From contig DATDBU010000059.1 in the NCBI GenBank assembly GCA_036524675.1, forward strand, positions 1-63,189: a stretch of 63,189 nucleotides of DNA, in the 5' to 3' direction. The notes under the pieces are model-generated. The model made no database searches and was not told the DNA's origin. It worked only from the letters and a program-made list of their open reading frames with translations. Below are positions 42,893-52,440 of the stretch, piece by piece; positions within the stretch are counted from its first letter, which is position 1, and each line of letters starts with the position of its first letter. The stretch is from DATDAW01 sp036524675. Lineage in GTDB: Bacteria; Verrucomicrobiota; Verrucomicrobiia; Chthoniobacterales; DASVRZ01. Made by a program: the position numbers and the translations under genes.

Positions 42893-44212
42893 CTATTTGC
42901 CGATGCAAAACGTGCTGAAGATCTTGCCGAGAATTTCTTCTGTGTCGACGCGGCCAATCACTTCGCCGACGGCGTCGAGAGCGCTGTGAAGTTCGACAGC
43001 GATGAATTCGACAGGGATCTGACATTGCAATCCGGTGATCGCGGCGCTGCAGCCGGCGATGGCGTGGCTCAGGCAGGCCTTGTGGCGGGCGTTAATCGCA
43101 ACGGAGACGTTTTCCAGCGTGAGATCGTCACCGAAAATTTTTGCGGAAATCCGGGCACGGAGAACTTCAAAACCGGTATTTGCCGTGCAGCTGATCGGAA
43201 CGGCTGCGGTTCCTTGCCAGCCGGAATCGATCTGCAAATCGCTTTTGTTGAGGATGATAAGTGTGCGCGGATCGTCTGGAAAAGCGCTGGGTGGCGGTTC
43301 GCTGGCGTCGAAAACGTGGAGAATCAGATCGGCTTGGGCGAGAGCGTTGCGGCTCCGCTCGATGCCGAGCTTCTCCAAGTGGTCGTCGGTGTCATCGCGA
43401 ATGCCAGCCGTATCGATCAAGCGAAGCGGGATGCCGCCGATGTTGACGTGTTCTTCGATGGTGTCGCGCGTGGTGCCGGGTGTGGCACTGACGATTGCCC
43501 GGTCGAACCCAGTGAGAATATTCAGCAAACTACTTTTACCGACATTCGGCGCGCCGTGGATGACGGTGCGAACCCCTTCGCGGAGGAGACGCCCTTGGTC
43601 TGCGGTTGCGACGAGGGTTTCCATGTCCCGCTTTGTCGTCCGGATGCGGTTGAGGATGATTTCTCCGGTTTCCGGTTCGATATCCTCGTCAGGAAAATCG
43701 ATATAAGCCTCGACGTGAGCGAGGATTTCCAGCAGCGCCTGGCGTAGGGCAGCCACCTGTTGGCCAAGTCGGCCGGCAAGTTGTTCCTGCGCGGCGCGGA
43801 GCGCGAGGTCCGTCTGGGCACGAATGACGTCCATGACAGCCTCAGCCTGCGTGAGATCCATCTTGCCGTTCGTGAAGGCGCGGAGGGAAAACTCGCCCGG
43901 TTCAGCTACGCGTGCGCCTGCGCGAATAAGTGCGTCGAGAATTTTGCGTGTGACCCATAGCCCACCGTGGCAATGGATCTCTGCCATATCTTCGCCCGTG
44001 AAACTCTTGGGAGCTTTGAAAACAACCGCGAGCACGTCGTCGATTACAGCACCATTTTCTTCGATTCGACCACGGGACAGCATGCGCGGCTGCGGTGTTG
44101 GGCCGCCAAAGACTGAGCCCAGAATCGGCAACGCTTGCGGCCCACTGATGCGGATGACAGCGATGGCGCCCTCCCCGAACGGCGTTGAAATGGCAGCGAT
44201 GGTGTCGATCAT
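42893..44212 (-). CDS. mnmE: tRNA modification GTPase MnmE (TrmE)
   Basis: A 439-aa GTPase that, with MnmG, makes the cmnm5 modification of tRNA U34. The N-terminal domain MIDTIAAISTPFGEGAIAVIRISG, the G1 P-loop HGAPNVGKSSLLNILTG near residue 222, G2/G3 TPGTTRDTIEE and DTAGIRDDTDD near 248-275, G4 NKSD near 335, and the C-terminal CIGK motif (Cys essential for activity) are all present. It is divergent from the next gene. mnmE and mnmG being close to oriC in many bacteria fits the origin candidate at 22.5 kb. Confidence 0.96.
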   Translation of the reverse strand: MIDTIAAISTPFGEGAIAVIRISGPQALPILGSVFGGPTPQPRMLSRGRIEENGAVIDDVLAVVFKAPKSFTGEDMAEIHCHGGLWVTRKILDALIRAGARVAEPGEFSLRAFTNGKMDLTQAEAVMDVIRAQTDLALRAAQEQLAGRLGQQVAALRQALLEILAHVEAYIDFPDEDIEPETGEIILNRIRTTKRDMETLVATADQGRLLREGVRTVIHGAPNVGKSSLLNILTGFDRAIVSATPGTTRDTIEEHVNIGGIPLRLIDTAGIRDDTDDHLEKLGIERSRNALAQADLILHVFDASEPPPSAFPDDPRTLIILNKSDLQIDSGWQGTAAVPISCTANTGFEVLRARISAKIFGDDLTLENVSVAINARHKACLSHAIAGCSAAITGLQCQIPVEFIAVELHSALDAVGEVIGRVDTEEILGKIFSTFCIGK

Positions 44213-44300
44213 GGAAGGTTAAAAATCACGTGTTAGTCTGCGTTTGACAGTCCAAAGTCGTACCCTAAAAGGTTGAACTCCAACTTTCCAGTTCCGTGGG

Positions 44301-45545
44301 ATGGATTACGGTCCTGTTGTGTTCCGATTCTTTACCCAGATCTTCCTTTACGGTTTTACCCTGGACGCGATGTTCTCGTTTTGGGCGGATTTTTATCAAA
44401 TTACGTCCGGCCCGCTGTCTGATCTGCGGAATTTGATTGCTCTTGGCGTTCTCGCATTGGGGCTGTTTTTATTCGTGGCAACCCTCTTTACCGGACGCGT
44501 TTCCAAACGGCTCGTGGTGGCACCGGCACTGTTTCTCGTTTGGGCGACGTTTGCCGGCGCGTTTCCGTTTCCGATGTTTTATCTGGAGAATGCCGGGTTG
44601 ATTTTGAGCGGGGCGCAGGTCGCCATCTCCGCCGCGCATTGGATCATCTTCTGGCGCTGGCATGGGAATCACGGGGCGCCGGGTTTTCATGATCCAGGGT
44701 TGGACGAGGGACGCACGGGTTTTGTATGGAAGCGATTTTTTGGAATGGGCGCACTGACGGCTGTGGTTTTGCCGCTGCTGGCTGTATGCGGTTTTCTGGC
44801 GTTTGGGTGGGCGCAGCTGGAACGGGTCAGTGGCGGGTACGTTCGAATCCGGCCGACGGGGATTTATATTGCGCGGGCCAGTTTTGTGAAGGATACGAAG
44901 CAGGTCGCCCTCGACGGAATGATGCACATTGCACAAGCCGGATTCTATGAAAAAGCGGGCTGGGAGGCGAATGGTCCGAGGACACTAGTGTTGCTCGAAG
45001 GTGTGACAGATCATGATGGGCGGATGCCGACCGGCATCGGGATGGATAAAATGGCGAGAGTCCTGGGGCTGGCTTCGCAGATGGAGGATGGTTATTACCG
45101 CCAAACACTCGATGCAGTGCGCGCAAAACAACCTGCGAAAGGTCCAGTGGCGAAAGAGGCGGTCCCTATTGAAGATGATGTCGATGTGAAAATGGCGGAT
45201 GTCGACGTCAGCGCGTTTCAGCCGGGGACACTGAATTATTTGAACGCGATGGGAACGGTTTTGCGGTCGGGTGATCCGATGAATTTCATCCGTGCCGTGA
45301 CGGATCCAACGTCGCCGCTCTCCAATGAAACGATTGCCAGGGGCGTGATGAAGGACGTGTTGACGATGCGGAACGCTCATTTGATCCATGAAATCGATGC
45401 TGGCCTGGCGACGCACGAGCGGATTGTCGTGCCATGGGGCGCGCTCCATCTGGCGGAGATCGAGCAACATCTGTTGAAACTCGGCTTCACCCGGACTGAG
45501 CGGGTTGAAAAGCCGGCGATTTTGTTTTTCGGGCGGAAGAGCTAG
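44301..45545 (+). CDS. Membrane protein with C-terminal TraB/PrgY-like domain
   Basis: A 414-aa protein with two parts. The N-terminal half has about five hydrophobic helices (residues 1-180) with a short loop of His/Trp residues (HWIIFWRWHGNHGAPGF). The C-terminal half is soluble and resembles TraB/PrgY and GumN-type domains: RTLVLLEGVTDHDG near residue 232, TMRNAHLIHEIDAG with the RN motif near 350, and RIVVPWGALHLAEIEQHLLKLGF near 375, which matches the second GxxH motif. The first GxxH is not obvious, so the activity may differ. It is divergent from mnmE across 88 nt. Confidence 0.55.
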   Translation: MDYGPVVFRFFTQIFLYGFTLDAMFSFWADFYQITSGPLSDLRNLIALGVLALGLFLFVATLFTGRVSKRLVVAPALFLVWATFAGAFPFPMFYLENAGLILSGAQVAISAAHWIIFWRWHGNHGAPGFHDPGLDEGRTGFVWKRFFGMGALTAVVLPLLAVCGFLAFGWAQLERVSGGYVRIRPTGIYIARASFVKDTKQVALDGMMHIAQAGFYEKAGWEANGPRTLVLLEGVTDHDGRMPTGIGMDKMARVLGLASQMEDGYYRQTLDAVRAKQPAKGPVAKEAVPIEDDVDVKMADVDVSAFQPGTLNYLNAMGTVLRSGDPMNFIRAVTDPTSPLSNETIARGVMKDVLTMRNAHLIHEIDAGLATHERIVVPWGALHLAEIEQHLLKLGFTRTERVEKPAILFFGRKS

Positions 45546-45687
45546 CCTAAAACGGAATAGGAATCACCGCGGAGAACACAAAGAACGCAGATACTTCTCC
45601 CATTTCAGTGACGCGGTCTTTTGTGGCGGGAGGGCACACCCTGCATTCGATTTGCCAACGCTGCTGCATTGGGGTAATCAGCGGTTC

Positions 45688-46105
45688 ATGGGAGTTTCCG
45701 AACCAGTCACGGCGCTCACGGAGGAGGAATACCTCCGGATCGAGCGGACCGCGGAATATAAGAGCGAGTATTACGCAGGCGAGATGTTTTCCATGGCTGG
45801 GGGCAGTCCGTCGCACAGTCTCATCATTCTAAACACTTTCCGATTCCACGGAAGCGTATGATCGCGGCAAGAAATTTGAGCATTATAGGACAATTGCCGC
45901 TTTTCGGGAATATGTGCTCGTTTCGCAGCGGACCGCGCTGGTCGAAGTGTTCCTGCGTCAGCCCGATGAAACGTGGAAACTGACCGTTTATCGCGGCTTG
46001 AAAGCCGTGGCTCGACTGGAATCCATCGAGGCGGAATTGCCGCTGGAGGAAGTCTACTACCGCGTTGAATTCCAGCCTGAAGCCGGAACCGGCATGCCGG
46101 GCTGA
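45688..46105 (+). pseudogene. Uma2 (DUF820) family nuclease remnant with internal deletion
   Basis: The N-terminal part (MGVSEPVTALTEEEYLRIE, YKSEYYAGEMFSMAGG) and the C-terminal part (STEAYDRGKKFEHYRTIAAF, REYVLVSQ) of a Uma2-type PD-(D/E)xK family protein are fused near 45845 with a change of frame. The central region of about 80 residues, which carries most of the active site, is absent. Uma2 proteins are widespread and often expanded in Verrucomicrobia and cyanobacteria; their role is unknown. Confidence 0.7.
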
Positions 46106-46272
46106 TTATCCTGCGCTGGCTCAGCTGTCCTCCGCTGTAGCGGCAGGCTATGTCTGTCAATGACCGTCGTGTCTTGAGTGGTCGGCGCTCACAGAGCACT
46201 GCTGCAACGGGTTTCGCTAACCGAAGACGCCCAGGTTGTTCACCCTCGGCTTCTGGGCCAGGCTTGACCCAT

Positions 46273-46519
46273 ATGAAAACCACGTTCGATTTGCCTGGAC
46301 GACCTGCTCATCAAAGCCAAGGCCGTTGCCGCCCGGCGCCGCACAACCCTTAAAGCCATTGTTGAACACGCCTTGCGCCGCGAAATCATGCAGCTCCCCG
46401 AGCCGGATGAACACAGTCTCCTCGTGCGGAAAGAAAATGGCCTTCTATGCCTGCGCAAGAGGGGCGTCACCGTCACGACGGAAATGATCCGCCAGCTGAT
46501 GGACGGGGAGAGCATTTGA
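46273..46519 (+). pseudogene. vapB: VapB-type antitoxin gene with a frameshift
   Basis: The start (MKTTFDLP) is that of a ribbon-helix-helix VapB antitoxin, but the rest continues one base out of frame after 46296: DDLLIKAKAVAARRRTTLKA, then GLLCLRKRGVTVTTEMIRQL. A one-base insertion after CCT restores a normal VapB of about 80 aa. As written it is broken. It lies directly before a VapC-like open frame, as in a toxin-antitoxin operon. Confidence 0.65.
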
Positions 46520-46521
46520 TC

Positions 46522-46959
46522 ATGTTTCTTCTGGATGTGGAATCTGCGACTATGCGACTAGCGTGCTGTCATCCACCGACTTCCAGGGCGCTCTCTATAA
46601 GAAAACCAGCTATCGAACGCTTCTTCTGGGACCTGACCGTCAACAGCATCCGCAGTGGAGTATTCCGCAGTGTCGAGGAAGTCACCCATGCTATCAACCA
46701 ACACACTGCCGCTCACAATGATGCCCCGAAACCTTTCATCCTTCCTGGGATTGCCTCAAGTGGCCGAACGCGAGGAACCACCGGGAATGATTCCCTATGG
46801 CGGCGCCTCGCGTCTTGTGACACGGCTTCTCCCAAGGTGTGGATGGATGCCTACCTGGCTGCGTTCGCGATTGCCGGAGGCCTGCGCATGGTGACCCTGG
46901 ACCACGATTTCAAAGCCTTCGTGGAGCAGGGTCTCGATTTGCGCCTGCTTATCCCTTGA
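46522..46959 (+). pseudogene. vapC: VapC-type PIN toxin gene interrupted by an IS630 fragment
   Basis: The frame starts MFLLDV, as PIN-domain toxins do (first Asp), and ends SPKVWMDAYLAAFAIAGGLRMVTLDHDF with the third and fourth acidic positions of VapC. In between, from about 46590 to 46740, it reads as an IS630-type transposase segment (AIERFFWDLTVNSIRSGVF, HNDAPKPF). The whole is one open frame of 145 residues, a chimera that retains both ends of the PIN domain but lacks its middle. Probably inactive, though it could be expressed. Confidence 0.6.
46590..46740 (+). mobile_element. IS630-family transposase fragment inside the VapC remnant
   Basis: Translation shows AIERFFWDLTVNSIRSGVFRS followed by VEEVTHAINQHTAAHNDAPKPF, matching the C-terminal end of IS630/Tc1-type transposases (the block RFFxxLTxxxIRRGVFRS). 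Only about 50 residues remain, without ends or terminal repeats. No target duplication was identified. Confidence 0.55.
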
Positions 46960-47213
46960 CGCCATCTCCACGAAGGAGCGGATCAAGGAAAAACCAATGA
47001 ACATCCGGTTCCCTTGGGCGGTCTGGTGCTTTTTCGCGAAATCTTAGCCGCAATGATGCAGTTCGGTTCGGAATCACCGCCAAGACGCGGAGACGCCAAG
47101 CGGAAAGGAATCGCTGGCATGCAGAATGCCTTGCCCGTTTGGTGAGCGCCTTTTCCCCCAGAACGTTCGAGTTGCCATCATGGCGTCCTGGCGGTGGGAG
47201 AGTCTATCGGGGA

Positions 47214-50200
47214 TCAATGTGCGGCAGCGGGTTCTGGCTCCGGCTCGGGGTGGTCTTCGAGGGCACCGTTGGATCTTTTCTTTCCGCCGGTGAGTTTGCG
47301 GATGACGACGTAGAAGACCGGGGTCAATAGGAGGCCAAAAAACGTAACACCGATCATGCCGGCGAAGACGGTCGTGCCCAGGGATTGGCGGCTTTCGGCG
47401 CCCGGGCCCTTGGCCAAAACCAGCGGCAATACGCCCAAGATGAACGCGAATGACGTCATCAAAATCGGGCGCAAACGCAGGCGACAGGCTTCGATGGCTG
47501 CGTTGATGATGGACTTGCCGGTGTCTTCCTGTTGTTTGGCGAATTCGACGATTAGGATGGCGTTTTTACATGCCAACCCGACCAGCACGACAAAGCCGAT
47601 CTGTGTGAGGATATTGTTGTCCATTCCCCGGAAATAAATACCGGCGACCGCCGAGAGCAGGCACATTGGAACGATGAGAATGATGGCGAACGGCAAGGAC
47701 CAGCTTTCGTATTGCGCCGCAAGCGTCAGGAAAACGAACAGCACGCAAAGCGGGAAAATGTAGACGGCGGTATTGCCGGCAAGGCGTTCCTGGTAGGCGA
47801 TGTCGGTCCACGCCAGGAACATCCCTTGCGGAAGCACCTGTTTCGCCAGGCTTTCCATTGTATCGAGCGCCTGACCGGAGCTGTATCCGACGGCCGTGTC
47901 GCCCTGGATCGGCGCAGCGTTGAAAAGGTTGTAACGCTCCAGACGATTCGGACCGACAATGCGTTTCATTTCAACGAGTGATCCGAGCGGAACCATTGCG
48001 CCGGAAGTGCTGCGCACTTTGAAGAGGCGGACATCATCCGGGCTGTCGCGGAACTGGCTGTCCGCCTGTGCCGTCACACGGAAGGTGCGCCCGTAGAGAT
48101 TCAGATCGTTGACGTAGCTCGATCCGAGATATGTCTGCAGTGCGCCAAAAACATCCGCCAGCGGTACGCCGAGCATCTTGGCTTTGGTTCGGTCGATATT
48201 CGCGTAGAACTGCGGAGTCCCGGTCTGGAACGTGGAAAAGACGGAGCGCAGCCCCGGTTCTTTTCGTGCGGCACCAATGAGCGCGTCGCTGGCCTGCGAC
48301 AGGGCGGTGATCCCAGCGTTGGCGCGATCCTGCACCTGCAGCTTCCAACCTCCACCGGTGCCGAGACCGCGGATGGGTGGCGGCGGGATGGCGGTAATGC
48401 GTGCCTCTTGAATGCCGCTGAGTTGTTTTTGAAGCACGGCCTGGATCGCAAATGCGTTCTGGCCGGGATGTTTTTCGCGCTCATCAAAAGGCTTCAGCGG
48501 TGTGAAAACAGCGAACGAATTCGGCGAGTTCGTGCGCGTCGCGCCGGAAAAGCCAACAATCGCCACCGTGCCGTTGATGCCGGGGACTTTTAAAGCAATT
48601 TCCTGCACCTTGCGTGCGACGGCATCCGAGCGCTCCAGCGACGAGCCTTCTGGAAGCTGACCGTCAATGATCAGATAGCCCAAGTCCTGGGCCGGAATGA
48701 AACCGGTGGGCACTGTTTTGAAACCGACATAGGTAAGTGCCAGAAGCCCTGCATAGATAAAAAGGGCGAAGCCTGTTCGCCGTAAAATCCCCCGAATTAT
48801 GCCGGAGTAACCGTGTGCGGATTTTGTAAACAGGCTGTTGAAGCTGCGGAAAAACCAGCCGAGCGAGCCATTTAAAAAGCGGGTGAACCAGTCCGGCTTC
48901 GCGTGATGAGGCTTCAGAAGCAGCGTCGTGAGCGCCGGGCTGAGTGTTAGGGAAACGGTCGCCGAGATTACCGTCGAGACTGCGATGGTGAGCGCGAACT
49001 GCCGGTAAAATTGTCCCGTGATGCCGGCCAGAAATGCCGTTGGAACGAACACCGCGGCCAGCACCAGAGCGATCGAAACAACCGCGCCGCCCACTTCCTC
49101 CATCGCTTTGCGAGAGGCATCGCGTGGGCTAAGTCCTTCGGCGATATGCCGTTCCACGTTTTCGACGACTACGATGGCGTCATCGACCACGATGCCGATG
49201 GCGAGCACGAGGCCGAAGAGCGACAGGTTGTTCAACGAAAATCCCAGCGCCGCCATCGCCGCAAATGTTCCGATCAACGAGACGGGAATGGCGATCAGCG
49301 GGATTAATGTGGACCGCCACGACTGCAGAAAGGCCAGCACGACGATGACGACCAAAATCGCCGCTTCGAAGATCGTGTGATAAACGGCATTGACCGATTC
49401 CGAAATGAAGACCGTGGGATCGTAAATGATGCGATATTGCATGCCGGGCGGGAAATTCTGGGCCAGCTCAGACATGGTTTTCCGAACTTCCTGGGCGGTT
49501 TTCAGGGCATTTGAACCGGGCAATTGCGAGATGCCGATACCGACGGCAGGCTGGCCGCTGAGATAGCTGTTTGTCGTGTAGTTTTGGGCTCCGAGGGCGA
49601 CGCGGCCGACATCGGTGAGATGCACGATGCGGCCGTCGGCCCCGGTTTTGACGACAATTTTCGAGAACTCATCCGGCTCAACCAGACGACCTTGCGTCAT
49701 GACTGTAAACTGGAACGCCTGATGGCCATTCACCGGCGGCTGACCCAAGGCCCCGGCGGCGACCTGGATGTTTTGTTCCTGAAGCGCAGCGAGAACGTCC
49801 GCCGGTGTGAGATTGAGCGCGCCCATTTTTTCGGGATCGAGCCAGATGCGCATGCTGTAATCGCGCGCGCCGAAAACGTTGACGCTGCCGACGCCCTCGA
49901 TACGACTCAGAACGTCCTTGATCTGAATGTTGACGTAGTTGCTGAGGTAGAGTTGATCAAATGTGCCATCCGGCGAGATCAAGTGTGCGACAAGAAGGAG
50001 ATCCGGTGAACTTTTCCTGGTTATAACACCCTGGGCGCGAACGGCTTCCGGCAATCGCGGCTCGGCGATGGCGACCCGATTTTGCACGAGAACCTGCGCT
50101 TCGTTGATGTCGGTGCCGAGCTTAAAAGTCACAGTGATCGTGACCTGCCCGTCCGGCGTGGAGATGGAGTTGAGGTAAAGCATGTCCTCGACCCCGTTGA

Positions 50201-50411
50201 TCTCCTGTTCGATGGGTTGGGCGACTGTGTTCGCCAGCGTCTCAGGACTGGCGCCTGGGAAACTGGCGGTCACCTGAATAGTTGGCGGGACGACGTCCGG
50301 ATATTGCGAGACCGGCAAATTGAAATATGCCACCGCACCGACGATGACGATGATGATGGAAATGACCGAAGCGAAAATCGGGCGGTCGATGAAGAAATGG
50401 GAAAATTTCAT
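47214..50411 (-). CDS. RND multidrug efflux transporter (AcrB/HAE1 family)
   Basis: A 1065-aa proton-driven inner-membrane pump. N-terminal FFIDRPIFASVISIIIVIVG, the porter-domain pattern, TM4 with the paired Asp residues (LAIGIVVDDAIVVVENVER near residue 405), and the C-terminal helices (GLACKNAILIVEFAKQ, PILMTSFAFILGVLPLVLA) are all typical of HAE1 pumps. The C-terminus ends in a charged tail (NGALEDHPEPEPEPAAAH). It begins 14 nt after the adaptor gene, and a TetR regulator precedes both: a tetR-adaptor-pump operon. No outer-membrane TolC-type gene is nearby. Confidence 0.95.
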   Translation of the reverse strand: MKFSHFFIDRPIFASVISIIIVIVGAVAYFNLPVSQYPDVVPPTIQVTASFPGASPETLANTVAQPIEQEINGVEDMLYLNSISTPDGQVTITVTFKLGTDINEAQVLVQNRVAIAEPRLPEAVRAQGVITRKSSPDLLLVAHLISPDGTFDQLYLSNYVNIQIKDVLSRIEGVGSVNVFGARDYSMRIWLDPEKMGALNLTPADVLAALQEQNIQVAAGALGQPPVNGHQAFQFTVMTQGRLVEPDEFSKIVVKTGADGRIVHLTDVGRVALGAQNYTTNSYLSGQPAVGIGISQLPGSNALKTAQEVRKTMSELAQNFPPGMQYRIIYDPTVFISESVNAVYHTIFEAAILVVIVVLAFLQSWRSTLIPLIAIPVSLIGTFAAMAALGFSLNNLSLFGLVLAIGIVVDDAIVVVENVERHIAEGLSPRDASRKAMEEVGGAVVSIALVLAAVFVPTAFLAGITGQFYRQFALTIAVSTVISATVSLTLSPALTTLLLKPHHAKPDWFTRFLNGSLGWFFRSFNSLFTKSAHGYSGIIRGILRRTGFALFIYAGLLALTYVGFKTVPTGFIPAQDLGYLIIDGQLPEGSSLERSDAVARKVQEIALKVPGINGTVAIVGFSGATRTNSPNSFAVFTPLKPFDEREKHPGQNAFAIQAVLQKQLSGIQEARITAIPPPPIRGLGTGGGWKLQVQDRANAGITALSQASDALIGAARKEPGLRSVFSTFQTGTPQFYANIDRTKAKMLGVPLADVFGALQTYLGSSYVNDLNLYGRTFRVTAQADSQFRDSPDDVRLFKVRSTSGAMVPLGSLVEMKRIVGPNRLERYNLFNAAPIQGDTAVGYSSGQALDTMESLAKQVLPQGMFLAWTDIAYQERLAGNTAVYIFPLCVLFVFLTLAAQYESWSLPFAIILIVPMCLLSAVAGIYFRGMDNNILTQIGFVVLVGLACKNAILIVEFAKQQEDTGKSIINAAIEACRLRLRPILMTSFAFILGVLPLVLAKGPGAESRQSLGTTVFAGMIGVTFFGLLLTPVFYVVIRKLTGGKKRSNGALEDHPEPEPEPAAAH

Positions 50412-50425
50412 GGCGGGTACCCTCG

Positions 50426-51664
50426 TTATTTCCGATCTGAAAGCGCGTTTTTGCCTGGGACCGCGCCCGGATTCATTGGCACCGGATCTTGTGCGCCGAT
50501 GATTTCGTCCACGGATTTTTCGGTCGGTTTCAGCGGCAGACCTGGTCGGGCGCGCTGCATTCCGATGGCGACGACGCGATCGGCGGTCGTAAGCCCTTTT
50601 CGGATCACACGGAGGCCGTCCACGATCGGGCCGAGCTCGACCTTGGTGTAAACCGCTTTGTTATCCGGACCAACGGTCATGACGTATTGCTGGGATTGAT
50701 CCGCTCCAATTGCCTGATCAGGAAGCAAGATCGCTTTGCCGGGATCGCGACCCGGAATGCGAACGCGTGCGAAGAGGCCGGGTGTCAATTTCAGGTCCGA
50801 ATTCGAAAATACGCCGCGAAGCTGCACAGTGGCTGTGTCGCGATCGAGGCGGTTGTCGATGAAATCGAGCTGACCCTTGTGATCGAAAGCTGATTCGTTG
50901 CTGAGTTGAAGTTCGACCGGCGTGTCCGGCGCGGCGTCCTCCAGATCGGGATCCGTGGATTTCAATTTCGTCGTCAGCATATTCTGGTATTTCAAAAATG
51001 ACGCTTCATCGACTTCGAAATAGGCGTAGATCGGGTCCAGGGACGTGATGGTCGTGAGCAGGGTGGAAGTGTCCGCGCCGCCACCAACGAGGTTGCCTAT
51101 GCTGACATAATGCCGGCTCACGCGTCCTGAGACTGGAGCGCGAACCTGAGTGAAATCGAGGTTGAGTCGGGCCGTTTCGAGATTGGCCTGTGCGGAGGCT
51201 ACCTGTGCTTCGCCGACTTTGTAGTTGTTGATTTGATTATCGAGTTCCTCCTGGGCGACGACGTTCTTTTTTCGGAGATCCTGTGATCGGTTGAGATTTG
51301 TCTGGGCGAGTGCGCGCTGCGCCTCGGCCTGTTTGAGAGAGGCTTCGGCGCCGTTCAACGCGGCCTGATAGGGACGCGGATCGATGACAAAAAGCAGGTC
51401 ACCTTTCTTAACCAACGATCCGTCTTTAAAATTGATCGATTCAAGGTAGCCGCTCACACGGGCACGGATCTCGACGGTCTCAGGTGCTTCGAGCCGCCCG
51501 GTAAAGCCGTCCCATTCCTGGACTTCTTTCTCGATAGGACGAACAACGGTTACGTCGGTCAGTGGGACTGCGGTGGCTGGTGGCTTGCGCCCGCAGCCCG
51601 CAATCAACAGAGCCGAAATTGCGATGAAACAACACGAAAAACGCAGGGCAGGTGGCAGGTTCAT
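50426..51664 (-). CDS. RND efflux periplasmic adaptor (membrane fusion protein), lipoprotein
   Basis: A 412-aa AcrA/MexA-type adaptor linking the pump to an outer-membrane channel. The lipoprotein signal (SCCFIAISALLIAGC, lipobox IAGC) starts at the ATG at 51664. Barrel-sandwich and hairpin domains follow: VEIRARVSGYLESINFKDGSLVKKGDLLFVIDPRPYQAAL near residue 65, a long coiled-coil segment (QAEAQRALAQTNLNRSQDLRKK), and DFTQVRAPVSGRVSRHYVSIGNLV near 170. The Met at 51664 rather than upstream starts is used because of the signal peptide. It overlaps the same operon as the RND pump. Confidence 0.93.
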   Translation of the reverse strand: MNLPPALRFSCCFIAISALLIAGCGRKPPATAVPLTDVTVVRPIEKEVQEWDGFTGRLEAPETVEIRARVSGYLESINFKDGSLVKKGDLLFVIDPRPYQAALNGAEASLKQAEAQRALAQTNLNRSQDLRKKNVVAQEELDNQINNYKVGEAQVASAQANLETARLNLDFTQVRAPVSGRVSRHYVSIGNLVGGGADTSTLLTTITSLDPIYAYFEVDEASFLKYQNMLTTKLKSTDPDLEDAAPDTPVELQLSNESAFDHKGQLDFIDNRLDRDTATVQLRGVFSNSDLKLTPGLFARVRIPGRDPGKAILLPDQAIGADQSQQYVMTVGPDNKAVYTKVELGPIVDGLRVIRKGLTTADRVVAIGMQRARPGLPLKPTEKSVDEIIGAQDPVPMNPGAVPGKNALSDRK

Positions 51665-51705
51665 AGAGTGGTAGTTTTTGAAAAAGCCGGGGGGAAACTG
51701 TCTGA

Positions 51706-52344
51706 CTATTGAGCCGAAGCTCCATCGAGCCACAAACTCGTTACAAATTCCGCCTGGGTGGAAAGCGGCACACTGCCGTCGCCCTTCAACCAATGCCGCG
51801 TCAACATCGCGATCATTCCGTGAAGCGCAATCGCGAGCTGCTTCGTGTCTCCGGTCCGGATGACACCCCTGCGTTGGCCATCAGCAATTAAACCTCCGAT
51901 GAAAGCAATGTACTCACACTTGATTCCGTTGATTGCCTCCCACGGCCCTTGCTTCAAATCGGCGTCCAGATACATGCGCTCCCGCGAATAGATCTGGAGG
52001 AAATTGCGGTGCGCTTCCGCGAATGCCATGTGCTCTTTGACGAGCAGGCCGAGTGCGGCGCGGGGGTTGTCTCGCAGTTTGTCGACCACCGGGCAAACCG
52101 TGGCAACGAGCTGCTGCATCTTGCGCTCAAAAACAGCTGCGTAGAGCGCCTCCTTGTTCTTGAAATAAATATAGAGCGTTCCCGTGGCGTATTCCGCTGC
52201 CGCCGCGATGCTTTCCATGGAGGCATTTTCAAAACCGTTCTCGGCGAACACAGCTTCCGCAGCCGCAAGCAAATCGTCGAGCCTGCGCTGGCGCTCTCGC
52301 TCGCGTCGCGAAGGGGGGCGGGCGGTATGTGATGGTTTGTTCAC
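51706..52344 (-). CDS. TetR/AcrR-family regulator of the RND pump
   Basis: A 212-aa repressor. The N-terminal helix-turn-helix reads RRLDDLLAAAEAVFAENGFENASMESIAAAAEYATGTLYIYFKNKEALYAAVFE (residues 15-70), cut here to FENASMESIAAAAEYATG as the core. The C-terminal ligand-binding part is helical and variable. A GTG at 52344 is chosen as start; it is overlapped by a likely operator. It lies 41 nt upstream of the adaptor gene on the same strand and so probably controls the whole three-gene unit in response to a pump substrate. Confidence 0.88.
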   Translation of the reverse strand: MNKPSHTARPPSRRERERQRRLDDLLAAAEAVFAENGFENASMESIAAAAEYATGTLYIYFKNKEALYAAVFERKMQQLVATVCPVVDKLRDNPRAALGLLVKEHMAFAEAHRNFLQIYSRERMYLDADLKQGPWEAINGIKCEYIAFIGGLIADGQRRGVIRTGDTKQLAIALHGMIAMLTRHWLKGDGSVPLSTQAEFVTSLWLDGASAQ

Positions 52345-52368
52345 TTTTATGAATGGTGGTTCACAAAC
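52335..52368. promoter_or_regulatory. Candidate TetR operator over the tetR start
   Basis: GTTTGTTCAC (52335-52344) and GTTCACAAAC (52359-52368) form an imperfect inverted repeat (8 of 10 positions) around 14 nt. It covers the start codon of the TetR gene, where an autoregulatory site would be expected. The long spacer makes this uncertain. Confidence 0.35.
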
Positions 52369-52440
52369 TGCCCACCCACAAAAGCACACCCGCCCTGGAG
52401 TGCAACTTCAGGAAGCTTTCGAGGCGTTCGTCGATCTGTT

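Noticed and set aside
44844..44856. GTTCGAATCC as the T-arm of a tRNA
   Set aside because: Lies in a coding region; no acceptor or anticodon stem can be formed round it.
49150..49163. GTTCCACGTTTTCG as a parS half site in the RND gene
   Set aside because: Only one half matches.
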